The notes below the pieces were generated by a model that did no database searches, was not told the DNA's origin, and saw only the letters and a program-made list of their open reading frames with translations. Below are positions 49,665 to 57,929 of a DNA stretch of 63,698 nucleotides, in pieces (position 1 is the first letter of the stretch; each line of letters begins with the position of its first letter). Where the stretch lies: contig JAUSHE010000024.1 in NCBI GenBank assembly GCA_030648435.1, positions 1-63,698 on the forward strand, given 5' to 3'. A program made the position numbers and the translations under genes. This DNA is from Candidatus Daviesbacteria bacterium (GTDB lineage: Bacteria; Patescibacteria; Microgenomatia; Daviesbacterales; UBA10151).

Positions 49665-50310
49665 AGCTGCTTCTAGAATTAAGCTTCTAGAATTAAAACA
49701 GAAATTTTCCGCCAAAGGCGGACCATCCTTTGGATGGAATCCTAATAATATAGTGGTTCTTGAAGAAGGGACTGATTTGAAAATCATTAAAGAAACCTTA
49801 AGTGCGCAATCGCTTTTTTCGGATGAACAGTTAATTATTCTGGAAAACCCTCCTGAAGACTTTTTTGACTATGAACTACGAACTGTGAACTATGAACTAA
49901 TATTGTGGTTTGATCATAAAGTCGACCCAAAGGACTGGCATGGTTTTGAAGAGTTATTTTTTCCTGAGAGCAAAGAAGTTTCGGTCTTTCCGTTTTTAGA
50001 TTTATTGGCAGCTAAAGATACAAAAGCGTATTTGGAGTTTTATAAATTAAAAAATGCAGGTTTTGATATTTACTACTTATTAACAATGATTTTTTATCTA
50101 CTGAGGTCTTTGGCGGTAACGCCTAAAAAAGCTCCTGATTTTGTAAAAAAGAAATTAGACAGACAAAGAGCAAATTTTTCTAAAGAAAAAATAACCGACC
50201 TTTATAAAAATATGCTGGAAATTGATTTTAAAATCAAATCAGGTTTTCTGGAAAAGGATCATGCAGAATTTTTACTGGTTAATAAGTTTATTGGGAGCCT
50301 AGGGTTTTGA
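49633..50310 (+). CDS. holA: DNA polymerase III delta subunit-like (short), repeat-rich
   Basis: 225 aa versus about 340 for HolA. The end KSGFLEKDHAEFLLVNKFIGSL and the C-terminal helices (FDIYYLLTMIFYLLRSLAV) resemble the delta clamp-loader C-domain; the N-terminal module is short. The first 90 residues contain three repeat types: a 14-bp tandem (LLELK), a paired hairpin (SAKGGPSFGWN) and 7-bp units (YELRTVNYEL). It overlaps the LCP gene by 32 bp and a convergent gene by 23 bp. The HolA assignment is moderate. Confidence 0.65.
   Translation: MKPLLLHGPAKAASRIKLLELKQKFSAKGGPSFGWNPNNIVVLEEGTDLKIIKETLSAQSLFSDEQLIILENPPEDFFDYELRTVNYELILWFDHKVDPKDWHGFEELFFPESKEVSVFPFLDLLAAKDTKAYLEFYKLKNAGFDIYYLLTMIFYLLRSLAVTPKKAPDFVKKKLDRQRANFSKEKITDLYKNMLEIDFKIKSGFLEKDHAEFLLVNKFIGSLGF
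49669..49737. repeat. 14-bp tandem duplication and twin 15-bp hairpins in holA
   Basis: GCTTCTAGAATTAA occurs twice head to tail (49669-49696). Then TCCGCC-aaa-GGCGGA (49708-49722) abuts CCATCC-ttt-GGATGG (49723-49737), two stem-loops sharing a boundary and using complementary triloops. Confidence 0.85.
49868..49902. repeat. 7-bp tandem array in holA
   Basis: Five units of the form ACTNNGA (ACTATGA, ACTACGA, ACTGTGA, ACTATGA, then ACTAATA), encoding YELRTVNYELIL. Confidence 0.8.
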
Positions 50311-51196
50311 GTTTTTGGGACATCAGATCCAAATCTTTCTGGTCCACTTTTCCGTCGCTATTTAGATCTATGTTAGGATCTTTAGGTTTTTTCCCGAAAT
50401 TTTGCAGGATGACGGCATTATCAGCAGCATTGATTTTCCCGTCACCGTTTAAATCGTATTGGGGAGTTTCTTCCGGAGCAGTCAGATCTGTATTCTGACC
50501 TAATTTTATAGGAGGAAGTGGCGGCATGTTAGCTTTTAGGTAAAACTGAATACCTGACTCTCCTTTACTGGAGCGGACGGTTAGCTTGGCAGGCATGTTA
50601 TCTGTTAGAGAAAATGCACCTGAAAGATCATCTTTGGCAATTTGTGACACAGGAATCAGAAAGTTTCCACCTTTTTTTATTAAAGCGGATTGTATTGTTG
50701 CTCCTGTAAAAGATAGATAAATAATGCCTTCGTCCAAGGGTGAATTGCCAGTTGATACAGACCCAATAACAGGGGTAAATTCATTTTGATTTGTCAGCGG
50801 TGCTGATGTTTCAAATTGTAGTGTTTCAGAAGTGTTCTTACCCGAAATAATACTAAATTGATATTTGGTTTTCGGGAGAAGTTTTTTAATTGTGACATAA
50901 TGAATTAAGTGAGGTTTTGGGGTTGTATCGCGGTCGTCTAAAATTGTTTGTTGCTGCAAACTGTTTGGGGAAAATGAAACAAAGGAAAAAACTGTGGAAT
51001 TTGTCTCCCATGAAACTACAGCTGAAGAATCGGTAATATTTGAAATTGTGATATTTTGAGGGATTAAATCAGGAGCCGCTTTTGAAAGAAATACTTGTTC
51101 CCGCAAAACCAAAAAAACCCCGCTGGCAAGCCCAAAAAAGATTAAACCCAATCCAAGTACGGTAGGTATTTTAAATTTATTGAGGATATTTTTCAT
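50288..51196 (-). CDS. Membrane-anchored fibronectin-III-like plus dockerin protein
   Basis: 302 aa. Anchor near residues 13-35, then a fibronectin-III/purple-phosphatase-like domain (ITISNITDSSAVVSWETNS, LLPKTKYQFSIIS) and at the end a type I dockerin: DLNGDGKINAADNAVILQNFGKKPKD, then DLNSDGKVDQKDLDLMS, each with a calcium-loop D-x-N/S-x-D-G. Dockerins bind cohesins. It shares a run of 4-bp overlaps with PilN/PilO-like genes, so it may decorate a pilus-like machine. Confidence 0.85.
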   Translation of the reverse strand: MKNILNKFKIPTVLGLGLIFFGLASGVFLVLREQVFLSKAAPDLIPQNITISNITDSSAVVSWETNSTVFSFVSFSPNSLQQQTILDDRDTTPKPHLIHYVTIKKLLPKTKYQFSIISGKNTSETLQFETSAPLTNQNEFTPVIGSVSTGNSPLDEGIIYLSFTGATIQSALIKKGGNFLIPVSQIAKDDLSGAFSLTDNMPAKLTVRSSKGESGIQFYLKANMPPLPPIKLGQNTDLTAPEETPQYDLNGDGKINAADNAVILQNFGKKPKDPNIDLNSDGKVDQKDLDLMSQKLKTLGSQ

Positions 51197-51369
51197 GGTT
51201 GAGACTGAAATATCTGGGTATTAAAATTCGGATTTATCGGTTCAATTATCTCCTGAACTTTTTGCGAAACTTCAACTTTCGCTCCGGCATGCAAAACATC
51301 GAATATCATCCAAGCAACAATTGTTGTCAAAGTTAAGATTGCGGCAATAAGCCATTCTTTTTTAGTCAT
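51193..51369 (-). CDS. 58-aa single-pass membrane protein in the pilus operon
   Basis: MTKKEWLIAAILTLTTIVAW, then a short linker and a polar tail ending QIFQSQP. One hydrophobic segment, no known family. It overlaps the PilO-like gene and the dockerin gene by 4 bp each (ATGA at both ends), a sign of real translation. Too short for a 60-aa cutoff, so easily missed. Confidence 0.75.
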   Translation of the reverse strand: MTKKEWLIAAILTLTTIVAWMIFDVLHAGAKVEVSQKVQEIIEPINPNFNTQIFQSQP

Positions 51370-51971
51370 TTAAGGTAATATGCCTTTCCGGATACAGACA
51401 TAATTAATGTTGTTCTCTCGCTTGTTTCAGACATTGATAAATTATCAATCGAGATTAACCTACTACTTCTTCTGATATCCTGCAAGAGAGAAACTAAATT
51501 TTGATAATTGCCTTCTGTATTAAAAACAAATGAAACTTCAGAAAGAATTCCTTGCTGATTTGTAGTTTTTGTATCAATAACAAGCGGTTGGATCTGTAAA
51601 GCTGAAACAGACGCTTCATGCATCTTGGCGCTTTGTTCGAGGATTGCAATAATAGATTTTAAATTTAGATTATCAGGTACTGCATCAGTGATTTGCCTCT
51701 TAATATCCTGATTGAGATTATCGTAATTTTTCTTACCCAAAGAAAGATCATTTGCTTTTTGGGTGATTTTTTGCAGAACTTCATTCTGACTTACGAGTTG
51801 TTTTTGTAAAACAAAGATTGTTTCAGTTGTCGGCTTGATGGCGAAGATTGTTAGAATAGACATCGTTAGAAGGGCAAATATAGTTGAACCATAGTATTTG
51901 ATAACCGGTGACTGTGTGAAGGGTTTAATATAGGTAAAATATCTGGAATATAAAGAAGTTTGGCTTTTCAT
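51366..51971 (-). CDS. pilO: PilO-like type IV pilus inner-membrane protein
   Basis: 201 aa. One membrane span (YYGSTIFALLTMSILTIFAI) after a short N-terminus, then a coiled coil (TIFVLQKQLVSQNEVLQKITQKANDLSLGKK) and a ferredoxin-like C-domain (IIAILEQSAKMHEASVSALQIQPL, YQNLVSLLQDIRRSSRLISIDNLSMS). PilN/PilO heterodimers align the pilus machine. It overlaps pilN by 4 bp. No PilM, PilT or pilin is in this window. Confidence 0.82.
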   Translation of the reverse strand: MKSQTSLYSRYFTYIKPFTQSPVIKYYGSTIFALLTMSILTIFAIKPTTETIFVLQKQLVSQNEVLQKITQKANDLSLGKKNYDNLNQDIKRQITDAVPDNLNLKSIIAILEQSAKMHEASVSALQIQPLVIDTKTTNQQGILSEVSFVFNTEGNYQNLVSLLQDIRRSSRLISIDNLSMSETSERTTLIMSVSGKAYYLK

Positions 51972-52531
51972 ATTTTTTTCATTAATACGCTAATGGTAAA
52001 TTTAATAATTTCCTGATCAAAACCTATATCGGCAATGGAAACGTTATGCATAGTAGGCTCTTTCTTTAAACCGGTAATAAAACCATTTAAATCAGTATTA
52101 CTTTGGCTTTCTCCGGTTATATCTATTTTATTATCTCCTATATCTTTAACTATTTTAATGTTCGTTATTTTAACATTAGAGGGGGTTTGATCAGCGATTT
52201 TTTTAAAAATTTCCGGCCAGTCAGATGAATCTTTTGTAATATTTTCAATGGTGCTTAATTTAAGTTGGGTATTCCTTATGAGTATCTCATATGGCTTAAG
52301 ACTTTCAATATAAGGGATCTGTTCCTCAATAGCTTCTTTTTTGGAGGCTAAATCCGCATCCAGTTTAAATCTGGTAGCAAATGCGATTAAAACCAAAGCT
52401 TCTACAAAAACAAAAATGAAGCGACCGGAAGATAGTAACCAACGGATAAGTCTAACCAAAAGTTTTTCAGGATTGCTTTGGGGTTTAAGTAAATTTAAAT
52501 TAATCGCAAGAGGATTCTTCTTTTTGGGCAT
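51968..52531 (-). CDS. pilN: PilN-like type IV pilus protein
   Basis: 187 aa. NLNLLKPQSN at the N-terminus fits the PilN motif that docks PilM, followed by one membrane span (FIFVFVEALVLIAFATRF), a coiled coil and a C-domain with VKITNIKIVKDIGDNKIDITGESQSNTDLNGFI. It starts the minus-strand operon; TATAAT lies six bases before the ATG. Confidence 0.82.
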   Translation of the reverse strand: MPKKKNPLAINLNLLKPQSNPEKLLVRLIRWLLSSGRFIFVFVEALVLIAFATRFKLDADLASKKEAIEEQIPYIESLKPYEILIRNTQLKLSTIENITKDSSDWPEIFKKIADQTPSNVKITNIKIVKDIGDNKIDITGESQSNTDLNGFITGLKKEPTMHNVSIADIGFDQEIIKFTISVLMKKI

Positions 52532-52537
52532 GGATTC

Positions 52538-52543
52538 ATTATA
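52538..52543 (-). promoter_or_regulatory. pilN operon -10, predicted leaderless
   Basis: TATAAT on the minus strand, six bases from the ATG at 52531. Confidence 0.6.
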
Positions 52544-52558
52544 CTAAATATATAAATA

Positions 52559-52828
52559 TTATTTTTTAGGAGATTTTTTGACGGGAGCTTTCTTTTCTGT
52601 GACCCCTTTGGATAATCTGGATTTTAATCTGGCAGCTTTGTTGGGGTGGATTAAGTGTACTTTGGCAGCCTTGTCTAAGGCAGAAAAAACAGCTTGTAAG
52701 TCTTTGGCAGATTTGCTGGTTCTTACTTTTTTGATAAGTGACTTGTAGTTAATTTCCCGCTTTTTGTTGCGGGCTGTTCTTACCTTATCTTTTCTAACTT
52801 TTTTAATTGCTGAACGTATAATAGGCAT
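52559..52828 (-). CDS. rpsT: Ribosomal protein bS20
   Basis: 89 aa, lysine-rich, with the S20 pattern AIKKVRKDKVRTARNKKREINYKSLIKKV and KAAKVHLIHPNKAARLKSRLSK. Structural protein of the small subunit bound to 16S rRNA helix 44. Upstream TGA plus TACCAT (52841-52836) lies seven bases from the ATG, and murJ is divergent. Confidence 0.95.
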   Translation of the reverse strand: MPIIRSAIKKVRKDKVRTARNKKREINYKSLIKKVRTSKSAKDLQAVFSALDKAAKVHLIHPNKAARLKSRLSKGVTEKKAPVKKSPKK

Positions 52829-52835
52829 GTGGGGT

Positions 52836-52841
52836 ATGGTA
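52836..52841 (-). promoter_or_regulatory. rpsT -10, predicted leaderless
   Basis: TGA plus TACCAT on the minus strand, seven bases before the rpsT ATG at 52828. Confidence 0.6.
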
Positions 52842-52863
52842 TCATAAATTAGTCTAAAACAAA

Positions 52864-54498
52864 ATGGTTAAGAATTTATTCTCACTTCTTTATTCCCGAC
52901 AAACATCAATTTTATCGGCGGCATCAATAATTATGGCTACAATGATGTTGTCTAAAGTGTTGGGATTGGTCCGGGACCGGCTATTGGCGCATGTTTTTTT
53001 ACCGGAAAAAATAGATATTTTTTGGTCGGCATTTAGGCTGCCGGATTTAATATTCCAGATAATAATTTTAGGTGCGCTGTCGGTTGCTTTTATTCCGGTT
53101 TTTACAGAGCATCTGGAAAATAAAGGCAAAGATGATGCTTTTGCCATGGCCAGGGCAGTTTTGAATGTTTCTTTGACTATATTTATTGCAATTACAATAG
53201 TAATTTTTATTTTTGCAGAGCCGATAATTGCAAATTTTATTGCGCCCGGGTTTACAGTGGCAAGACAACAGCAGGTAGTGGAACTCACAAGAGTCATTTT
53301 ATTTGGCCAGATTATTTTGGTTTTTGGATCTTTTTTTATCGGCATTTCGCAATCTTTTCAAAGGTTTATTATTCCCTCACTGGCACCGGTGTTTTATAAC
53401 CTGGGAATTATTTTAGGTATTATTTTTCTGTCTAAACAATTTGGTGTGACAGGTGCTGCTTATGGCGTGGTGATCGGGGCATTCCTGCATGCCGCTATAC
53501 AATTGCCGTTTGTTTGGTCAATGGGATTTAGGTTTAAATTTCCGCTAAAGTTTTTTAATCCGGGAGTAAAAGAAATAATGAGACTGATGAGTGTCCGGAC
53601 AATCGGATTGTCGGCTGAACAAATTAATGAAACAGTAGGGCTGGCTTTGGCCTCTCTGGCGTCAATTGGATCTGTGACATATCTTACTTTTGCTCAGCAT
53701 CTGCAGGTTGTGCCGATTGGACTTTTCGGGGCAACGCTGGCTCAGGCTGCGCTGCCGGTTTTATCTTCCGAGAGGGCCCGCGGGAAAATAGAAGAGTTTA
53801 AAATAACAATGCTTACAACTCTGCAGCAAATTCTTTTTCTGACCCTACCGGCAACAGCGATATTGATTGTGATCAGAATTCCGGTTGTTAGATTAGTTTT
53901 TGGTGCGTCTCAGTTTAATTGGACAGCCACAGTTTTAACAGGCGCAACACTGGCTTTTCTGGCAATTGGCTTATCTGCTCAGGCCATCTCGCTGCTCTTA
54001 GTCAGGGGGTTTTATGCGCTGAAAGACACTAAAACACCGGTTATTGTTTCTCTTGTTGTAGTGGCAGTAAATATCATCTTGAGTTTATATGCCATTGTTG
54101 TGTTGAAGTTTGATGTTTGGAGTATTGGATTTGCCAATTCTATTTCTGCAGTACTTTCAGCGATCTTACTTTTTTGGACGCTTCATTTTAAGGTAGGAAA
54201 ATTTGATTTAAAAATGGCATTAACACCTCTTCTGAAAATGCTTATGGCAACTATTGTGATGGGTGTTTGTTTGTATATTCCTATCAAGCTTTTGGATGCG
54301 GTGATTTTTGATACCACCAGAACGATCAATCTTTTGGCTTTAACCGGAATTTCTTCCTTTTTTGCTCTATCAATCTATGTGGTGTTAGTCAGATTTATGA
54401 AAGTGAGAGAACTGGATACATATGTTGAACTGATTAAAAGACTGGGCAAATTTCAAAGTAAATTAAGGTCCAAAGAAATTTTACCCGAGACTGTTTAG
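52864..54498 (+). CDS. murJ: Lipid II flippase MurJ
   Basis: 544 aa, about 14 membrane spans. The start TSILSAASIIMATMMLSKVLGLVRDRLLAHVF and DIFWSAFRLPDLIFQ are diagnostic of the MviN/MurJ family, as are FGQIILVFGSFFIGISQSFQRF and GFYALKDTKTPV. It flips lipid II to the outer face for peptidoglycan synthesis. It precedes lepA by 3 bp. Confidence 0.95.
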   Translation: MVKNLFSLLYSRQTSILSAASIIMATMMLSKVLGLVRDRLLAHVFLPEKIDIFWSAFRLPDLIFQIIILGALSVAFIPVFTEHLENKGKDDAFAMARAVLNVSLTIFIAITIVIFIFAEPIIANFIAPGFTVARQQQVVELTRVILFGQIILVFGSFFIGISQSFQRFIIPSLAPVFYNLGIILGIIFLSKQFGVTGAAYGVVIGAFLHAAIQLPFVWSMGFRFKFPLKFFNPGVKEIMRLMSVRTIGLSAEQINETVGLALASLASIGSVTYLTFAQHLQVVPIGLFGATLAQAALPVLSSERARGKIEEFKITMLTTLQQILFLTLPATAILIVIRIPVVRLVFGASQFNWTATVLTGATLAFLAIGLSAQAISLLLVRGFYALKDTKTPVIVSLVVVAVNIILSLYAIVVLKFDVWSIGFANSISAVLSAILLFWTLHFKVGKFDLKMALTPLLKMLMATIVMGVCLYIPIKLLDAVIFDTTRTINLLALTGISSFFALSIYVVLVRFMKVRELDTYVELIKRLGKFQSKLRSKEILPETV

Positions 54499-54501
54499 TT
54501 T

Positions 54502-56253
54502 ATGAATATTCGTAACTTTTCAATAATCGCGCATATAGATCACGGGAAATCTACCTTAGCTGACAGGCTGTTAGAGATTACCGGAACTATAGCAAAAGAA
54601 AAAATGCAGCCTCAGCTTTTGGATTCTCTGGCGCTGGAGCGGGAGCGGGGTATTACGATTAAACTCGCCCCTGTCAGATTGAATTACATTTTACATTCTA
54701 CATTGTACATTCTTAATTTAATTGATACTCCCGGCCATGTGGATTTTTCTTATGAAGTGTCCCGGGCGCTTGCTGCAGTTGAGGGCGCAATTCTTTTGGT
54801 AGATGCCACCCAGGGGATTCAGGCCCAAACTTTGGCCCATGGCTTGGCTGCCATGGAGCAGAATTTAACTTTGATTCCGGTTATTAACAAAATTGATCTG
54901 CCGAATGCTGATATCGAATCAACAAAAAAACAACTGGTGGATACTTTTGGGTTTACAGGAGATGAAATATTGCTTGTATCAGGTAAAACCGGCCAGGGAG
55001 TAGATAAGCTGTTGGAAGAAATTATTAAGAAAGTGCCGCCACCTAAACAGGAAATAGAGAAGCCGTTAAAAGCTTTGATCTTTGATTCTTTTTTTGATTC
55101 TTTTAAGGGAGTGGTTGCCCAAGTGCGGATTGTTGAAGGGCAAACCCCGCCTGATCAGAGCCAACTTATCTTTTTGGGTACAAAAGCCCAGGGGCATGTT
55201 TTGGAGACGGGCTATTTTGCCCCGCAATTGACTCTGAATAAGGGTCTAAAAAGCGGAGAAATAGGTTACATTGCAACAGGGATAAAAGAACCTGATTTAG
55301 TGCGTGTGGGTGATACCATTACCACTGATTTTTCTACTACCCAGCTACCTGGATACAAGGAAGTGAAACCAATGGTGTTTGTGGGGCTTTTCCCGATAGA
55401 TGCTGATGAGTATTTTGAGCTAAAAGAAGCTCTTGCCAAATTTAGATTAACCGATCCGGCCTTTTCTTATGTTCCCGAGCAGTCAGAGGCTTTGGGAGCG
55501 GGTTTTAGGTGCGGATTTTTAGGTTTACTGCATGCGGAAGTAGTGCAGGAGCGGTTATCAGGGGAATTCAATGTTGATCTTTTAGCAACTGCTCCGTCAG
55601 TTGAATATTTGGTAGATAATAAACCGCTTTCCAGTCCCTCATCACTCGGCACTTTTCACTCTATCAAGGAACCATGGGTGAGTTTGCGGATTTTTGTGCC
55701 CCAAACTTATATTGGTCCGGTTATGGAATTAGTCCAGGATAAAAGGGGTAAGTTTTTGGATATGCAGCATTTTGGGGCCCAAGTTGAGATGAGTTATGAA
55801 ATGCCCTTATCTGAAATGGTAACTAATTTTTATGATAAATTAAAATCCGTTTCATCAGGTTTTGCTTCCCTTGATTGGGAGCTATTAGATTTTCGGGAAA
55901 CAGAAGCAGTCAGGGTAGATATTTTAGTAGCCGGAGAAAAAGTGGATGCGCTGTCAACTATTATTTACAAGCCGAAGGCAGAAAGTTTTGGCAGAAGCAT
56001 GGTAGAAAAATTAAAAGAGGTTTTACCACGGCAAAATTTTGTAATTGCCATTCAGGCGGCAATTGGGGGCACTATTATTGCCAGGGAAACAGTATCTGCT
56101 TACAGAAAAGATGTGACAGCCAAACTTTACGGCGGAGACAGGACCCGGAAAGATAAACTGCTGGAAAAGCAGAAAAAAGGTAAGAAGAAAATGAAAATGG
56201 TAGGCAGGGTCGAAATCCCCCAGGAAGCATTTTTGAGTATTTTGAAATCTTAG
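54502..56253 (+). CDS. lepA: Elongation factor 4 (LepA)
   Basis: 583 aa. GTPase motifs IIAHIDHGKSTLADRL (G1), RERGITIK (G2 region), LIDTPGHVDF (G3) and NKIDL (G4); then the EF4-specific C-terminal part (GSGFASLDWELLDFRE-like and DRTRKDKLLEKQKKGKKKMKMVG). It back-translocates stalled ribosomes. A 7-bp array between RLNY and LNLIDTPGH (54683-54710) replaces the usual short beta-hairpin with ILHSTLYI. It overlaps nothing; the next gene starts immediately. Confidence 0.95.
   Translation: MNIRNFSIIAHIDHGKSTLADRLLEITGTIAKEKMQPQLLDSLALERERGITIKLAPVRLNYILHSTLYILNLIDTPGHVDFSYEVSRALAAVEGAILLVDATQGIQAQTLAHGLAAMEQNLTLIPVINKIDLPNADIESTKKQLVDTFGFTGDEILLVSGKTGQGVDKLLEEIIKKVPPPKQEIEKPLKALIFDSFFDSFKGVVAQVRIVEGQTPPDQSQLIFLGTKAQGHVLETGYFAPQLTLNKGLKSGEIGYIATGIKEPDLVRVGDTITTDFSTTQLPGYKEVKPMVFVGLFPIDADEYFELKEALAKFRLTDPAFSYVPEQSEALGAGFRCGFLGLLHAEVVQERLSGEFNVDLLATAPSVEYLVDNKPLSSPSSLGTFHSIKEPWVSLRIFVPQTYIGPVMELVQDKRGKFLDMQHFGAQVEMSYEMPLSEMVTNFYDKLKSVSSGFASLDWELLDFRETEAVRVDILVAGEKVDALSTIIYKPKAESFGRSMVEKLKEVLPRQNFVIAIQAAIGGTIIARETVSAYRKDVTAKLYGGDRTRKDKLLEKQKKGKKKMKMVGRVEIPQEAFLSILKS
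54683..54710. repeat. 7-bp tandem array in lepA GTPase domain
   Basis: Four units ending in ACAT (ATTACAT, TTTACAT, TCTACAT, TGTACAT), immediately before the G3 motif. Encodes NYILHSTLYIL. Confidence 0.8.
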
Positions 56254-57228
56254 ATGAAAATTATTAAGCCACCTAAATTAAATATTGGAGATACAATTGG
56301 TATTGTGGCCTCATCACTGCCTGTTTTGCCTTCTTTTAGGGAAAATTATGAGCAGGGGAAGAAAGTGATTTATGATTTAGGATTTAAGATTAAAGAAGGT
56401 AAGACTATTGGAAAAGTAAGATGGTGGATGGCAGGTACTCCAAAAGAAGTTGCAGACGACATCAATTCAATGTTTGCTGATAAAAATGTCAAGGCGATCA
56501 TGGCTCATAGCGGAGGTTATTCTGCGATTTCTGTTATAGAACATTTGGACTATGAACTAATAACTAATAACCCCAAGCCTTTCATGGGTATGTCTGATAT
56601 GACTATTTACCATCTGGCGATCTTTGCAAAAACCGGAATGGTAGGATTCCATATGGATGATGTAACTTTTGGTTTCGGTAGGAATTCAAAAGAAAACCAG
56701 GAAGATTGGCTCAATTTGGATAAAGAGTTTTTCTTGAAATTTTTAACTCGTACAGAAGCTCCTGGGATTATCAAGCCTGTAAGTGATTGGGAGGAATGGA
56801 AAAAAGGAAAAACGACTGGACAGTTGATTGGCGGTATATTACAACATCAAAAACTTCTTTCAGGTACGGGATATTTTCCAAGAATAGAAGATTTTGACGG
56901 GGCAATACTTTTTTGGGAAGAGGTGGGGGAAAGTTTATATAAAATTTCTGAAAGCCTTTATAAATTAAAATACATGGGAATTTTTGAAAGAATAAACGGG
57001 ATGCTGATTGGAAAAATTAAGTATGTAAAACCTATGAGGGAAGAAGAGATACAGGTGCCGGGCGTTAAAGAAATGATTCTGGAAATTATGGAGGATTACA
57101 AATTTCCGATTATGTCAAATCTTGATTTTGGCCATTATACAGTCAATATCCCCATGCCCGTAGGCATTAAAGTTTCCTTTGATACATCTTCCAAGGAATT
57201 AAACTCTCTAGAGGGAGCTGTAGTTTAA
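56254..57228 (+). CDS. S66-family LD-carboxypeptidase (MccF-like)
   Basis: 324 aa. GDTIGIVASSLPVLP, the nucleophile-like FMGMSDMTIYHLAIF (G-x-S-D), LFWEEVGESLYKI (Glu) and NLDFGHYTVNIPMPVG (His) give the Ser-Glu-His triad of S66 peptidases, which remove D-Ala from murein tetrapeptides or cleave microcin C-like peptides. A 7-bp array at 56549-56569 encodes DYELITNN. Its last 89 bp are repeated twice downstream. It starts directly after lepA. Confidence 0.88.
   Translation: MKIIKPPKLNIGDTIGIVASSLPVLPSFRENYEQGKKVIYDLGFKIKEGKTIGKVRWWMAGTPKEVADDINSMFADKNVKAIMAHSGGYSAISVIEHLDYELITNNPKPFMGMSDMTIYHLAIFAKTGMVGFHMDDVTFGFGRNSKENQEDWLNLDKEFFLKFLTRTEAPGIIKPVSDWEEWKKGKTTGQLIGGILQHQKLLSGTGYFPRIEDFDGAILFWEEVGESLYKISESLYKLKYMGIFERINGMLIGKIKYVKPMREEEIQVPGVKEMILEIMEDYKFPIMSNLDFGHYTVNIPMPVGIKVSFDTSSKELNSLEGAVV
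56549..56569. repeat. 7-bp tandem array in the LD-carboxypeptidase
   Basis: Three units ACTATGA, ACTAATA, ACTAATA (then ACC), the same family as in holA. Encodes DYELITNN. Confidence 0.75.
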
Positions 57229-57230
57229 CT

Positions 57231-57881
57231 ATGAAAAAAATTAAGGCAGTACTTTTTGATATGGATGGCTTGATGATTGATAGTGAACCACTTCACTATC
57301 AGGCTTTTAATAAAGTTATTGAAAAGTATGGCAAACATTTAACTGAGGAAGAAAATAATCAAAGATACATTGGTCTTTCTGATGAAGATGAGGCTCGTGA
57401 TATGGTGGTAAGATTCAATCTTCCCATAAGCTCGCAAGAACTTGTTCAACAAAAACAAGTTATATTAAGGCAAATTTTCAAAAATCAAGTTTTTCCTCAA
57501 CCAGGATTACTTGATCTATTAAAAAAGCTTGATGATGATGACTATAAAACTGCTATTGCTTCAAGCTCTTCACTGGAGGTAATCAAAACAATAATTGACG
57601 GACTTAAAATTTCTGCCTTAATTGATGAGTATGTTTCAGCGCAACAAGTAGAAAAGGGTAAACCAGCTCCAGATATTTACCTCTTAGCTGCTAAAAAGCT
57701 GGGAGTAAATCCAAGCGGATGTCTGGTTTTAGAAGATGCTCCCAGAGGAGTTGAGGCAGGAAAAAGTGCTGGGATGTCAGTTTTTGCAATTCCCAGTAGC
57801 GCAACAAAAGGAGAAGATTTTCGCATGGCAGATAAAGTTTTAAGTAGTTTATCTGAGGTTTATGAGGAGTTAAAACCCTAG
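57231..57881 (+). CDS. HAD-superfamily phosphatase / beta-phosphoglucomutase-like
   Basis: 216 aa. AVLFDMDGLMIDSEPLHYQAF (catalytic DxD), TAIASSSSLEVIKTII, KPAPDIYLLAAKKLGVNPSGCLVLEDAPRGVEAGKSAGM (Lys and Asp motifs), followed by a standard end. It hydrolyses or transfers a phosphate on a small metabolite. It starts 2 bp after the LD-carboxypeptidase stop and lies in a segment that looks inserted between that gene and a copy of its 3' end. Confidence 0.9.
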   Translation: MKKIKAVLFDMDGLMIDSEPLHYQAFNKVIEKYGKHLTEEENNQRYIGLSDEDEARDMVVRFNLPISSQELVQQKQVILRQIFKNQVFPQPGLLDLLKKLDDDDYKTAIASSSSLEVIKTIIDGLKISALIDEYVSAQQVEKGKPAPDIYLLAAKKLGVNPSGCLVLEDAPRGVEAGKSAGMSVFAIPSSATKGEDFRMADKVLSSLSEVYEELKP

Positions 57882-57896
57882 GTGTAGCTTCATTCC

Positions 57897-57909
57897 CACC
57901 TCCGAGGTG
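57897..57909. repeat. Solitary half of the 34-bp hairpin family
   Basis: CACCTCCGAGGTG (CACCT-CCG-AGGTG), a mini-hairpin equal to one half of the 34-bp element, in the 48-bp gap between the HAD and NUDIX genes. The following bases depart from the element loop. Confidence 0.6.
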
Positions 57910-57929
57910 GGATAAATCATAAAACTGAT

